From: Leptospira johnsonii
Lineage (GTDB): Bacteria; Spirochaetota; Leptospiria; Leptospirales; Leptospiraceae
NCBI RefSeq assembly: GCF_003112675.1
Contig: NZ_BFAY01000011.1
Coordinates: 1,364,001 to 1,428,000 of the forward strand
Reading direction: 5' to 3'
DNA length: 64,000 bases
Positions 8,770 to 18,771 of the stretch are shown one piece after another (position 1 is the first letter of the stretch; every line of letters starts with the position of its first letter). The notes under the pieces are model-generated. The model saw nothing but the letters and a program-made list of their open reading frames with translations. It did not search any database and was not told the origin of the DNA. The translations under genes and the position numbers were made by a program.

Positions 8770-10038
8770 ATGGCTCCTCAAATCCGGAAAATTTCGGGAA
8801 AATTCCAAAACTCTAAAGGATCTTTTATAGGGACGATAGAGCTGGATCCGAAAACCGGTCTTATAAATTCCGTCCAGAAAGAAAAAATATTACAATCTTC
8901 TAATGCAGAAGAGCTGACTTTTGATCCGGAAAAATTCGTGATCTTTTCAGGTTTCGGTGATATTCATGTGCACGCAAGAGAAGACGAATCCGGAAAACAT
9001 AAATACAAAGAAGATTTTTTATCCGCAGGAAATGCTGCGATTAACGGAGGTGTGATCCATATCGCGGACATGCCCAATAATCCGATCCCTCCTACTGACG
9101 ATATTACTTATTCTAAAAAGAGAGAACTCGCGGATCATTCTCCTATTCGGATCACTTTATATGCGGGTATAGGTCCTCATACAAAACCTCTAAAAGCTCA
9201 TGTTCCGTACAAGGCATTCATGGGACCTTCTATCGGCGAATTATTCTTTTATTCCAACGAGCAGTTGGAAGAAACCATTCGTCATTACAAAGGTTGTAAT
9301 GTTAGTTTTCATTGTGAAGATCCTGAAGTTTTAGAAAAGAGCCAAAACGAAACCTATCATGAGGATAGAAGGCCCGCTATTGCAGAAACTTTGGCTACCG
9401 ATTTTGCACTGTATCTGATCGAAAAATACGAACTCATCGGAAAGTTATGCCATTATTCTACGGAAGAAGGTTTAAAAAAGATCATAGAAGCCAGGAAGAG
9501 GGGCGTTAAAGTAAAATGCGAAGTGACTCCTACTCATTTGTATTTTGATCGAACCATGCTTACGGATGAGAATCGTCATTGGTTCCAGATGAATCCACCT
9601 TTAAGAGGACCGGAAGACAAAGAGGCTTTACTCCAAGGAATTAAAGAAGGCTGGATAGACTTCTTAGCTACTGATCATGCTCCTCATTCGATCGAAGAAA
9701 AACTAAAAGGTACGTCCGGTATTTCTCAACTCGATACGTATTCTTTATTCGTGACTTGGCTTCATAAGATCGCGGGAATTTCTCTGGAAAAAATTTCAGA
9801 AATTTGTGCGGAGAATCCGGGCGATTTCGTGGCAGAGTTTTTGCCTAAAGAATACGGAAAAGGATTCGGAAAAGTTGAAGAAGGTTATTGCGGAAGTTTT
9901 ACGGTTCTGGATTTTGCAACTCCGACTACATTCAAAAAAGAAGATATAAAAAGTAAAAGTGGTTGGTCTCCTTTCGAGGGTGTCACGTTTCCCGGAAGTA
10001 TTGCTGCTGTCATTCACCTCGGAAAAAAGGTAAAGTAG
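8770..10038 (+). CDS. pyrC: dihydroorotase
   Basis: This enzyme interconverts carbamoyl aspartate and dihydroorotate in pyrimidine synthesis. It belongs to the zinc amidohydrolase superfamily. The first metal motif is 'DIHVHARED' (usually DxHxHxRE), a histidine lies in 'NVSFHCEDPEVL', another in 'EVTPTHLYFD', and the catalytic 'ATDHAPH' lies near residue 300. The length, 422 aa, fits class I dihydroorotase, although allantoinase-type relatives share these motifs. It starts 14 bases after the HAMP-TPR gene. Its last 29 bases overlap the end of the convergent alkyltransferase gene, so both 3' ends are coding on both strands. Confidence 0.87.
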   Translation: MAPQIRKISGKFQNSKGSFIGTIELDPKTGLINSVQKEKILQSSNAEELTFDPEKFVIFSGFGDIHVHAREDESGKHKYKEDFLSAGNAAINGGVIHIADMPNNPIPPTDDITYSKKRELADHSPIRITLYAGIGPHTKPLKAHVPYKAFMGPSIGELFFYSNEQLEETIRHYKGCNVSFHCEDPEVLEKSQNETYHEDRRPAIAETLATDFALYLIEKYELIGKLCHYSTEEGLKKIIEARKRGVKVKCEVTPTHLYFDRTMLTDENRHWFQMNPPLRGPEDKEALLQGIKEGWIDFLATDHAPHSIEEKLKGTSGISQLDTYSLFVTWLHKIAGISLEKISEICAENPGDFVAEFLPKEYGKGFGKVEEGYCGSFTVLDFATPTTFKKEDIKSKSGWSPFEGVTFPGSIAAVIHLGKKVK

Positions 10039-10546
10039 GAGAATCGGAATATTTTTGCTCTAATTCGAGCAGGAATTTTTTTCTCCAAAGTCCTCCTCCG
10101 TATCCTGTGAGATCTCCGGTTTTTCCTATGATCCTATGACATGGGATCAGAATAGCGATCCGATTTTCTCCATTTGCTTTTGCTACAGCCCGGACTGCGT
10201 TTTTGTCTCCGATCCGGATCGCTTGGGCTTCGTAGGAATTTGTCTTTCCATAAACTACCGAATGTAGGGCCTCCCAAGCTTTTTTCTGGAAGTCGGTGCC
10301 TAAGACTACTAGAGGAATATCGAATTCTTTTCTTTTACCTTCGAAATATTCCTTAAGCTGTTCTTCTAACTGATGGAAAAATCTACTTTCTCCCGGTTGG
10401 ATATCTTCTCCAAAGACTTTCTTCAATCGTGAGAGTTGGAGTTCTAACCTCTCTTTTTCCGTGAATTCTAAAAGGCAGATACCTTCTTCCACCGCGCCCG
10501 CGAGAAGTATTCCTAATGGGGATTGGATTTCTTTACTGAGGATCAT
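10010..10546 (-). CDS. ogt: methylated-DNA--protein-cysteine methyltransferase
   Basis: This is a suicide repair protein that moves an alkyl group from O6-alkylguanine to its own cysteine. The active site 'ILIPCHRIIGKTG' lies near the C-terminus. The helix-turn-helix DNA-binding part includes 'FQKKAWEALHSV' and 'NAVRAVAKANGENR', whose Arg and Asn are conserved in the family. The chosen ATG at 10546 gives 178 aa and begins 'MILSKEIQSPLG', typical of family N-termini. A GTG at 10585 would add 13 residues. The gene is convergent with pyrC and overlaps its 3' end. It lacks an AraC/Ada regulatory domain, so it is Ogt-like rather than Ada. Confidence 0.92.
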   Translation of the reverse strand: MILSKEIQSPLGILLAGAVEEGICLLEFTEKERLELQLSRLKKVFGEDIQPGESRFFHQLEEQLKEYFEGKRKEFDIPLVVLGTDFQKKAWEALHSVVYGKTNSYEAQAIRIGDKNAVRAVAKANGENRIAILIPCHRIIGKTGDLTGYGGGLWRKKFLLELEQKYSDSPTLPFFRGE

Positions 10547-10720
10547 TTCTTTGGCTAAGTATAAAAGATTTTTTGAATTTAGCACAACCCGAAAATTGCT
10601 GTAAAATATCTTACTGAGGATCTTCTAATTTAATCAGAAGCCGACCTAAGACCAAATCACGGACCAAACCGTTTTTGCCTAGATCTGCGTTAGCTTCGTC
10701 TAAGTAATGGAAAACAATAC

Positions 10721-11515
10721 ATGGATACCCAACTTAAAGATAAAATCGCTTTAGTCACCGGATCAACCGCCGGGATTGGACTCGCAATTGCCACTGGCCT
10801 TGCAGCAGAAGGAGCCCAGGTCATCGTAAATGGAAGGACCAAAGTCAGAGTAGAAGAAGCAATCTCAATCATTCACAAAAAATTCCCCAAAGCGGATCTT
10901 CTTGGAATGGAAGCGGATTTTTCCAACAAAGAAGAAGTTAACAAAATCGCATCAAAATTTCCTAATGTAGATATTCTTGTGAACAATGTCGGGATTTTCG
11001 AGCCCAAAGACTTTGTAGAGATCCCTGACGAAGACTGGATACGGTTTTTCGAAGTGAACGTTCTAAGCGGAGTCAGACTTTCCAGAGCGTATTTACCTTC
11101 TATGCTCAAAAAGAATTGGGGAAGGATCTTATTTGTATCTAGCGAGTCCGGGATACAGATCCCGAGTGAAATGATCCATTATGGAGTCACAAAAAGTGCA
11201 CAGATCTCTTTAGGTAGGGGAATTGCAGAACTCACAAAGGGAACCAATGTGACTGTGAATTCTATTCTTCCAGGACCCACTCGCTCCGAAGGTGTGGAAG
11301 GATTCCTCGAAGACCTTGCGAAACAACAAAACGTTTCCACCACTACCATAGAAAAGGAATTTTTCAAAAACGCAAGACCCACTTCTCTATTACAAAGATT
11401 CGCAACAGTGGAAGAAGTAGCAAATCTTGCAGTTTATCTTTCTTCTCCACTTTCTTCCGCAACAAATGGCGCAGCACTCCGAGTGGATGGGGGTGTGGTC
11501 AAGTCTGCATTCTAG
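10721..11515 (+). CDS. SDR-family short-chain dehydrogenase/reductase
   Basis: This is a 264-aa classical SDR. The cofactor motif is 'VTGSTAGIGLAIATGLA' (TGxxxGIG), the NNxG motif is 'ILVNNVGIF', and the catalytic residues are the Ser in 'ILFVSSESG' and the YxxxK in 'HYGVTKSAQ'. The C-terminus 'GAALRVDGGVVKSAF' is the usual SDR ending, close to the FabG-type 'G..l.vdGG'. The substrate cannot be read from sequence. The stop is separated by one base from the ATG of a luciferase-like monooxygenase, so the two are translationally coupled and may act in one oxidative pathway. Confidence 0.9.
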   Translation: MDTQLKDKIALVTGSTAGIGLAIATGLAAEGAQVIVNGRTKVRVEEAISIIHKKFPKADLLGMEADFSNKEEVNKIASKFPNVDILVNNVGIFEPKDFVEIPDEDWIRFFEVNVLSGVRLSRAYLPSMLKKNWGRILFVSSESGIQIPSEMIHYGVTKSAQISLGRGIAELTKGTNVTVNSILPGPTRSEGVEGFLEDLAKQQNVSTTTIEKEFFKNARPTSLLQRFATVEEVANLAVYLSSPLSSATNGAALRVDGGVVKSAF

Positions 11516-11516
11516 T

Positions 11517-12527
11517 ATGATCCGATTAAGTGTTTTAGATCAGTCTCCAATTCGCAAAGGTGGAACTGCGTTCCAGGCGGTCCGAGAGACGATTGAACTT
11601 GCGAAACTGACTGATAGGTTGGGATACCATAGATATTGGGTTTCAGAACATCATAATATTCTAGGATTAGCCGGATCTTCTCCTGAAGTTTTGATCTCGC
11701 ATCTTGCCGGTGAAACGAAAGGGATCCGCATGGGTTCCGGAGGGATTATGCTTCCTAATCATAGTTCTCTCAAAGTGGCTGAAAATTTTAGGATGCTCGA
11801 AACTCTTTTTCCGGGAAGGATAGATTTGGGACTAGGCAGGGCTCCCGGCGGAGATCGACTAACAGCCGCTATATTGAATCCTTCTAACAGTTTTGTTCAG
11901 AATGATTTTATCCAACAACTGGTGGACTTACGAGATTTCTTGACGGATAATGCGGAACCGGATTCCATTCAAGAGAAAGTAAAAGCGATCCCAGTTGCAG
12001 AAACCTGTCCCGAACTTTGGATCTTAACTTCTAGTGGAGAAAGCGCTTTGATCGCGGCCCATTTCGGGATGGCTCTTTCTTTTGCTCAGTTTATAAATCC
12101 TACAGGGGGATATGCGAGCATTCAGGCTTATAAGGAAAGATTCCAACCTTCCGAAGCGCTTCCAGCTCCTCAAGCAAGTGTCGGTATTTTTGTGTTATGC
12201 GCTGATACAAAAGAGAAGGCAGAAGAACTACAGGCTGTAATGGACAGACAACTTTTAAATATTGAAAAAGGGATTAGCGAAGGTATACTTTCCTATGAAG
12301 AGATTAAACCGTACGTGTATTCCGATATGGAAAGGGTTAGACTATTACACAATCGGGGAAGAATGATTGCAGGAACTCCTGATACGATCAAAAAAAGGAT
12401 TTTAGATCTGACCCAAGAATACGGAATTGATGAAGTAGTGGTTTCTACTATCACATATGATTTTAAGGACAGGGTTCGTTCTTACGAACTTTTGGCAGAA
12501 GCTTTCGAATTAGAAAAAAGATTATAA
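11517..12527 (+). CDS. LLM-class flavin-dependent oxidoreductase
   Basis: This is a bacterial luciferase-like monooxygenase using reduced FMN or F420-type flavin. The N-terminus 'MIRLSVLDQSPIRKG' and the downstream 'RYWVSEHHN', 'GSGGIMLPNHSSLKVAENF' and 'GRIDLGLGRAPGGD' are the standard signature of this class (the YqjP/MsnO-like group). The length is 336 aa. The frame is open further upstream into the SDR gene, but homology begins at the ATG at 11517, one base after the SDR stop. A strong hairpin terminator follows 28 bases after the stop. Confidence 0.9.
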   Translation: MIRLSVLDQSPIRKGGTAFQAVRETIELAKLTDRLGYHRYWVSEHHNILGLAGSSPEVLISHLAGETKGIRMGSGGIMLPNHSSLKVAENFRMLETLFPGRIDLGLGRAPGGDRLTAAILNPSNSFVQNDFIQQLVDLRDFLTDNAEPDSIQEKVKAIPVAETCPELWILTSSGESALIAAHFGMALSFAQFINPTGGYASIQAYKERFQPSEALPAPQASVGIFVLCADTKEKAEELQAVMDRQLLNIEKGISEGILSYEEIKPYVYSDMERVRLLHNRGRMIAGTPDTIKKRILDLTQEYGIDEVVVSTITYDFKDRVRSYELLAEAFELEKRL

Positions 12528-12554
12528 AAGCGTAAACTAGGGAAGTGAGAACTG

Positions 12555-12593
12555 GACTAGGTCCTGCAAACCAAGCGGGACCTAGTCTTTTTT
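12555..12593 (+). terminator. rho-independent terminator after SDR/LLM operon
   Basis: A perfect 10-bp stem (GACTAGGTCC at 12555-12564 with GGACCTAGTC at 12578-12587, loop of 13) is followed directly by TTTTTT. It lies between the convergent LLM oxidoreductase and thiolase genes and terminates the plus-strand unit. Confidence 0.8.
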
Positions 12594-12597
12594 ATTA

Positions 12598-13779
<1,182 letters not shown>

Positions 13780-13873
13780 TTTTCCAGTCCTAAAAATATT
13801 AACATTACGCAGTCATTAACTGCAGATCAATACAATGTACTACCATTCCATTTTACGCCGTTTCCGAGTCATA

Positions 13874-15901
13874 CTATTTTAATTCGAATTCGGGGCAATC
13901 GATGGAGAATGGGACTTCTTTTCCTTCCTTATTAATATAGAAGGAAGAATGTTTTAGTCTATAAACTCCTGGAGCATCATTCTTATCAGTTTCCCAGACC
14001 AATCGGATCGTATCATCAAACAAAGGTAAGAAAGATTTTTTATAATAGAATTTAGTGGCCCAGTCGGAGTCGGTATAAGCAGTGATCCATTTGTCTCCTT
14101 CTTTCTTTTCTACATTGAAATAGGATCTTTGTTTTGGATAAGAGATATTCGGATTTACCGAACTCACTTCGCAAGAAACGGATTCTCGGATTTTTGCGAC
14201 GCTTTCATTTGGTGTTTTTACTTTAGGTTCAAAAAAAGAGATCCTCTCTCTATTAGGAACATCCGTACCTATAACCGTAGAGCTCAGATCTTTAGGATAA
14301 GGTCCTTGGTTACTTGCCTTGTTTTGTAAAAGGTCATTTGCAAGCCTGTTGTATTCTTGTCTAAAAAGATCCAAGCTAAATGGCCCATGAAGAGTGTGCC
14401 CACCTTCGTATTGTTGTGTAGAATATTCTTCCTTAGTAGTGATATATCCCGCAAAATCGTTAGTTAACCCGGAAAGCGCGATCTCTTTGATCTTTGGCCC
14501 TAAAACTTTTTTGACGGTTTCTTTCATTCTTCTGCTGGACATCGTCGTGACTTCGTTAGGCGAAACGATCAAAGCAAAATCTCCGATGGTAGCAAGTCCT
14601 AGTGGCAGAATTTGAGAAAGAGAAGGATCAGGTTTTGTTTCTCCCATCGGGAATAGGATCGCTTTAGGTTTTTGGCAAACTCTCAATTCATCGCTTGGAG
14701 CCTGAAGTAATCTTGCTGCCAACCAATCAATATAGAATTTTCTATCCTCGTCCTTCATTCCTTCGTGAAAAAGCCAATGCCCTCCACCTTCTTCTGTAGA
14801 ACCCGCGGCTAAGGCGTATCCATAAGCAGAGAGACAGGTTCTTTCGTCCTTTCCCGTTTCTGAAAATTCCTTACGAACGATCGAGTTCGGCATATCTATA
14901 AAAGATTGCGTATAGTTGAGTCCAGAAGGTAAAGCCCTGAGATTATCATCGTTTAGGATTTTAGAACTAGCAATATATTGCCTTTCTCCAATGATCTTGG
15001 TACTCTCGAACATATCCTTTCCCGGACCTGTATTGTTCAGATTCAGGTTTGGAGTTACATCCCCTTCGTTTGCCTGTGCAAAGATCGCGATAAAATCTTT
15101 TGATCCTCTTTTAGAGGCTTCCGATTCGGAAAGATAAGAAGCGTAGCCTTTATTATCTGTAGATATCAAATGATTGTCGAAGGTCATACTAGTAGTATGC
15201 ACCCCGAACCAGTTTATAACCCCGATCACACCTCTTCTGGTATTTACCGAGATTTGGATCATTGTTTTATCAGTATCGGAGTTATACTTGTCTCTTTCTT
15301 CTTTAGGATTCGCTTGGTATGCCACTAAGGAGCGATTTGCTCCGGCTCCTTCTACGGTCGCGCTTCCGATTAGCAACTGAGCTATTTCTTTTTTGGAATA
15401 AGCTTCCTTAATTGCCTGAAAGATCCCGTTTACGATCACAGAATAGTATTCAGGAAAAAACTTAGTAGTATATATAGAATTTTGAATATAGTGAAAGAAT
15501 CCCGCGGGAGCGCTATGAGTATGAGAAGCGTTTAGGAGAACGTTCGCGAAATTAAAATTAGGATCTACTTCCTTCTTCAATCTGACTACGATGTCCCTCT
15601 GTACTTCATGGGGAACTCCACCAAGCTCAGCAGTCACGTAGGCTAGTAATTTTCCCGATTTAGGGTCCTTGATGACTAAGGCTCTTGCAAATTGCCGGAG
15701 ATGTATACCTTCTCCTTTTTGTCCTTCTTGTGCATATCCCCAGAACATAATCCCAGTTGGAGGTCCTGTGATATCTACTTTGGACATTCCAGCCTCGAAA
15801 TTAAAATCTTTGATCTGAGGTTTGGCTGTTCCGGAAAATGTGGGTCCGGAAAAAAACAGAAATAAGAACGGAAGAATAATCACTAAACGGAACTTCTTCA
15901 T
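13874..15901 (-). CDS. neutral/alkaline ceramidase, secreted
   Basis: This is a 675-aa member of the neutral ceramidase family, which hydrolyses the amide bond of ceramide to sphingosine and fatty acid. A clear signal peptide covers residues 1-24 (MKK, hydrophobic core, then 'SGPTFSGTA'). Family motifs include 'GPPTGIMFWGYA' at the N-terminus, the zinc-region 'NASHTHSAPAGF' (near 120), 'INWFGVHTTSM' and 'NEGDVTPN' (near 280). The last 130 residues form the Ig-like C-terminal domain. In characterised members the catalytic residue is the Ser of GDVSPN; here it is Thr. The gene is flanked by a thiolase and an acetoacetate-decarboxylase-like gene. Leptospires are not known to make ceramide, so the substrate may come from outside (inference). 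Confidence 0.88.
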   Translation of the reverse strand: MKKFRLVIILPFLFLFFSGPTFSGTAKPQIKDFNFEAGMSKVDITGPPTGIMFWGYAQEGQKGEGIHLRQFARALVIKDPKSGKLLAYVTAELGGVPHEVQRDIVVRLKKEVDPNFNFANVLLNASHTHSAPAGFFHYIQNSIYTTKFFPEYYSVIVNGIFQAIKEAYSKKEIAQLLIGSATVEGAGANRSLVAYQANPKEERDKYNSDTDKTMIQISVNTRRGVIGVINWFGVHTTSMTFDNHLISTDNKGYASYLSESEASKRGSKDFIAIFAQANEGDVTPNLNLNNTGPGKDMFESTKIIGERQYIASSKILNDDNLRALPSGLNYTQSFIDMPNSIVRKEFSETGKDERTCLSAYGYALAAGSTEEGGGHWLFHEGMKDEDRKFYIDWLAARLLQAPSDELRVCQKPKAILFPMGETKPDPSLSQILPLGLATIGDFALIVSPNEVTTMSSRRMKETVKKVLGPKIKEIALSGLTNDFAGYITTKEEYSTQQYEGGHTLHGPFSLDLFRQEYNRLANDLLQNKASNQGPYPKDLSSTVIGTDVPNRERISFFEPKVKTPNESVAKIRESVSCEVSSVNPNISYPKQRSYFNVEKKEGDKWITAYTDSDWATKFYYKKSFLPLFDDTIRLVWETDKNDAPGVYRLKHSSFYINKEGKEVPFSIDCPEFELK

Positions 15902-15958
15902 AACAGGACTCCTATCGGATCTTTATAAAAAGTATTTTATCAAATTCGAATATTTAGC

Positions 15959-16711
15959 TTATTCAACATGTTCTGCAATAGGGAAGGTAAGATGAAAAGG
16001 AGAAGCTCCTATTCCTGTTTTTACTCCTCCACCTTTGATGAAGTCAGGAAAGACAGTTTCATCCGACCAAACGGATTCTATTCTCGCGAATTTTCCTTTG
16101 CCTTTTCCTATAAATGCAGTGCTTAATTTGGATCCATCTTCCGCTTTTTGCAAAAGAACATAGGGAAGGATAGAAGTGCTTACAGGAAAATTAAAACCTA
16201 ATGTTCGGATCTTAATTTTGAAAAAAGTTTTTCCGTTTCTAGAAACTTCTATCTTAGTTATTGAACCTTCTTTTTTCCAAACGAAATCAGCTCTTTCTTT
16301 TGGTATGGCCCAATTTCGAATTCCTTCTTCCACTGAGGTTTGGCTGGATACAAAAATGCGAGTGATCCTTTTGTAATTCGTGTCCTTATGTTCGAAATTT
16401 CCAGGAATGTATAAAAGTTCGTAATAAGGTCCCACATCTGATCTTTCGTAATTCACTAACATCAAAGAACCGAGTCCTCCTTTGAAGGATTTGCGGTCTT
16501 CTTCGTCCAAAAATGCCATTTCTGAATTGTAGGACTTCCTACCGAATAATGGGAACAGGAATCCTTCGCCAGTTAAAGACCAAGGAGCTGGAAAATGTCT
16601 CTTAGGGGACTGGGGTTTGCTCTTCGTATTTATGGCTTTTTTGGGAGATTGTTGTGTAGTTTTAGAGGCTTTGGTCTTAGGTTTAGCCTTGGAAGAGGCG
16701 GTTGCTTTCAT
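15959..16711 (-). CDS. acetoacetate decarboxylase-like domain protein
   Basis: Residues 1-40 are a low-complexity Lys/Ser/Thr/Pro tail. The rest resembles the acetoacetate decarboxylase fold family: 'PAPWSLTGEGFLFPLFG', 'LGSLMLVNYERSDVGPYYELLYIPG', and a C-terminal region ending 'GASPFHLTFPIAEHV'. I cannot place the catalytic Lys of true decarboxylases with certainty, so it may be a non-decarboxylating relative. It sits 57 bases upstream of the ceramidase on the same strand and is divergent from a TetR gene 159 bases away, which may control it. The function is not known. Confidence 0.65.
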   Translation of the reverse strand: MKATASSKAKPKTKASKTTQQSPKKAINTKSKPQSPKRHFPAPWSLTGEGFLFPLFGRKSYNSEMAFLDEEDRKSFKGGLGSLMLVNYERSDVGPYYELLYIPGNFEHKDTNYKRITRIFVSSQTSVEEGIRNWAIPKERADFVWKKEGSITKIEVSRNGKTFFKIKIRTLGFNFPVSTSILPYVLLQKAEDGSKLSTAFIGKGKGKFARIESVWSDETVFPDFIKGGGVKTGIGASPFHLTFPIAEHVE

Positions 16712-16825
16712 TCTAGGGGTCCGTTTCTATCTTTTTTGTATCCTATACTAGGAAAATACCCAAATTTGAAAAGGAAACTCTTGAACATCCTGCCCATTTT
16801 TGGGATAACTGGACAATGGGGACGA

Positions 16826-16852
16826 TACTCGAGCCGTTCTCGGCTTTCGAGT
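16826..16852. promoter_or_regulatory. imperfect palindrome in TetR upstream region
   Basis: The arms ACTCGAGCCG and CGGCTTTCGAGT pair around a TTCT loop with a two-base bulge, 18 bases ahead of the TetR ATG. A poor sigma-70-like pair (TTGAAC, 17 bases, GATAAC) lies just upstream. The position fits an autoregulatory operator or a 5' leader hairpin. Both readings are inferred. Confidence 0.3.
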
Positions 16853-16870
16853 GTCCCGAAGGCAAAAAAT

Positions 16871-17488
16871 ATGACTGCAGTAGCTGCTCCGCGTCCTAGA
16901 AGACGCACTAGAAATAGTTTAAATAAAGAATCCATCGTCCAGGCGGCTTTGGATATATTGAACGAAGAGGGAATTGACGGGCTTTCCATGCGAAGGATCG
17001 CCGAAAAGTTGGATTGTAGTGTAGCAAGCCCTTATTCTCATTTCAAGAGCCAACAAGATATCATCAAAATTATCATTTCCCAGGGGGAAGCTCAGTTAAC
17101 CGAAACTCTGAGAGCTTCCAGACTGAATGGAAAAAATTCTTATGAAAAATTAACCCTGATCGCAAGGGCTTATTACGATTTTTCCGGGAATAACCAAGAG
17201 CTGCATAAGGTAATGTTCAATACTGTTCATGGCCATATGCATAGAAAAGCATTCCCTAAACTTCCAACCAGTTACCGAGTATTTTTGGAAACTATCCGAG
17301 CGGGCGTTAGGTCGGGGGAATTCAAGATCAAAGAAGAAGATTATCCTTCTCTCGCAAGAACAATGTATTCCTGGATGTATGGGATCATCGTTTTGGACAT
17401 GACTGGAATGTTGAAAAAAAGAGGGATTGGTGATCCTCTTGACGAAGGCTTTTTATTTTTCCGTAAAATACTTTTAGATAAAGAATGA
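16871..17488 (+). CDS. TetR-family transcriptional regulator
   Basis: This is a 205-aa TetR regulator. Residues 15-65 hold the HTH: 'ESIVQAALDILNEEGI', then 'LSMRRIAEKLDCSVASPYSHF', with the typical 'Y.HF.s...i' end. The rest is a helical ligand-binding domain of the TetR C-terminal WHG type ('RTMYSWMYGIIVLDM'). The frame is open far upstream, but the family begins here: the ATG at 16871 precedes a short basic Pro/Arg arm. The stop overlaps the start of the alpha/beta hydrolase by four bases (ATGA), so both are one operon. It is divergent from the acetoacetate-decarboxylase-like gene. Confidence 0.88.
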   Translation: MTAVAAPRPRRRTRNSLNKESIVQAALDILNEEGIDGLSMRRIAEKLDCSVASPYSHFKSQQDIIKIIISQGEAQLTETLRASRLNGKNSYEKLTLIARAYYDFSGNNQELHKVMFNTVHGHMHRKAFPKLPTSYRVFLETIRAGVRSGEFKIKEEDYPSLARTMYSWMYGIIVLDMTGMLKKRGIGDPLDEGFLFFRKILLDKE

Positions 17489-18405
17489 GAAAAAAACTTC
17501 TCTTTGCTCTAGCTGTATTAGTACTCATCGTACTTACCGCTTTACCGTTTGTTCGTTCTAGAGAAAAAATTGAATTAAACGAATCTGTTCGTTCCGGAGT
17601 CTCCGGTCAATTCGCGGAACTTCCCTTGGGTTGGACCCATTACGAATTATCCGGACCGGAAAAGGGTGATCTTGTCGTTTTAGTTCACGGTTTTTCCACT
17701 CCGTATTTTATCTGGGACCCGGTCCAAAAATCACTGACAGACGCCGGTTATAGAGTTTTACGTTTCGATCTTTATGGAAGAGGATATTCTGATAGGCCGG
17801 ATACCGTCTATAATTTGGACCTGTTTACTTCTCAGATCCATGATCTATTAAATTTTCTGCATATAAGCGGGTCTTTTGATATTATGGGACTTTCGATGGG
17901 AGGTCCGATTGTCGCTCACTACGTTTCTAAATATCCGGACAGAACAAAAAAAGTAGTCTTACTAGATCCATTCACTTCAAAAACGAATACATTTCCTCTG
18001 ACTATTCCTTTGATCGGGGAATATTTGAACTCTGTTGTTTATATTCCTTCTTTGCCCAAAGGTATCTCTGCTGATTTTGTGGATCCTTCCAAGGTTCCGA
18101 GCGGCTGGGTTGAAAAATACGAGACCCAACTGAGTTTTAAAGGTTTTGGAAGAGCTATACTTTCTACGATCCGAAATATTATTTCTTTCGAGCCTAAGTC
18201 TGAATTTGAGAATTTGGCCTTAACTAAAAAGCCTGTTTTGGTCTTTTGGGGAGATCAGGATCACACTACTCCTTTGGAAAAAGGAGAGTATGTGAAGGAG
18301 CTTTTGAAAGCCGAATTCGTTTTGGTAAAGGATGCGGGGCATCTGCCTCATATAGAAAAGCCGGATATAGTTCTTCCGGCTATCTCTAAGTTTTTATCTA
18401 AGTAG
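17485..18405 (+). CDS. alpha/beta hydrolase, membrane-anchored or secreted
   Basis: This is a 306-aa alpha/beta-hydrolase. The N-terminal 'LLFALAVLVLIVLTALPFV' is a signal anchor or uncleaved signal peptide. The oxyanion motif is 'LVHGFSTPYFIW', the nucleophile elbow is 'IMGLSMGGPI' (GxSxG), the acid lies in 'FWGDQDHTTPLEKG' and the histidine in 'DAGHLPHIEKP'. It belongs to the lipase/esterase or hydrolase group like MhpC and haloalkane dehalogenase relatives; the substrate is not predictable. It overlaps the preceding TetR gene by four bases, implying that the regulator controls it. Confidence 0.88.
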   Translation: MRKKLLFALAVLVLIVLTALPFVRSREKIELNESVRSGVSGQFAELPLGWTHYELSGPEKGDLVVLVHGFSTPYFIWDPVQKSLTDAGYRVLRFDLYGRGYSDRPDTVYNLDLFTSQIHDLLNFLHISGSFDIMGLSMGGPIVAHYVSKYPDRTKKVVLLDPFTSKTNTFPLTIPLIGEYLNSVVYIPSLPKGISADFVDPSKVPSGWVEKYETQLSFKGFGRAILSTIRNIISFEPKSEFENLALTKKPVLVFWGDQDHTTPLEKGEYVKELLKAEFVLVKDAGHLPHIEKPDIVLPAISKFLSK

Positions 18406-18416
18406 TTGCTAAATCC

Positions 18417-18752
18417 TTAATATTTAGCCAGAGAAGGATCCACTTCGTCGGAATACAAAAGGATCCCGCCTTCTAGGTTAAATACTTTGGAGAAACCTGT
18501 GGATTTTAAAACTCCGCAGGCATTTGCGGATCTTGCTCCGGAACGGCAATATACGATAATTTCCTTTCCGGAAGATTTCCAAGAGTCCAATTCTCCGATC
18601 CTAGCAGGCAATTCCGCAACCGGGATCAAAAGATCCGTCCCTTCGATTGTGGAGATTTCCTGTTCGTTGGGGTTACGCACATCCAGTAGGTAAAAATCGT
18701 CGCTTCCCGATTTTCTGGCGTCCAATCTGTTTTTTAATTCTTTCGGATTCAT
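18417..18752 (-). CDS. rhodanese-like domain protein
   Basis: This is a single rhodanese domain of 111 aa. The N-terminal 'FYLLDVRNPNEQEIS' (LDVRxxxE) and the active-site loop 'IVYCRSGARSANAC' (CRSGxRS) are canonical, so the protein should be able to carry a persulfide on that cysteine. Single-domain rhodaneses of this length (GlpE/PspE-like) serve sulfur transfer or cyanide detoxification. No signal peptide is seen, so it is cytoplasmic. It lies 19 bases downstream of the ABC-F gene on the same strand and is probably co-transcribed. It is convergent with the hydrolase gene, with 11 bases between the two stops. Confidence 0.9.
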   Translation of the reverse strand: MNPKELKNRLDARKSGSDDFYLLDVRNPNEQEISTIEGTDLLIPVAELPARIGELDSWKSSGKEIIVYCRSGARSANACGVLKSTGFSKVFNLEGGILLYSDEVDPSLAKY

Positions 18753-18771
18753 TCAGTCTCCTATATGATCA

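Noticed and set aside
11427..11516. Longer N-terminus for the luciferase-like monooxygenase
   Set aside because: The extra 30 codons are the SDR gene read in another frame; family homology begins at the ATG at 11517.
16595..16870. Longer N-terminus for the TetR protein
   Set aside because: The extension overlaps the divergent acetoacetate-decarboxylase-like gene and gives Phe/Gly/Arg-rich sequence typical of a shadow frame.
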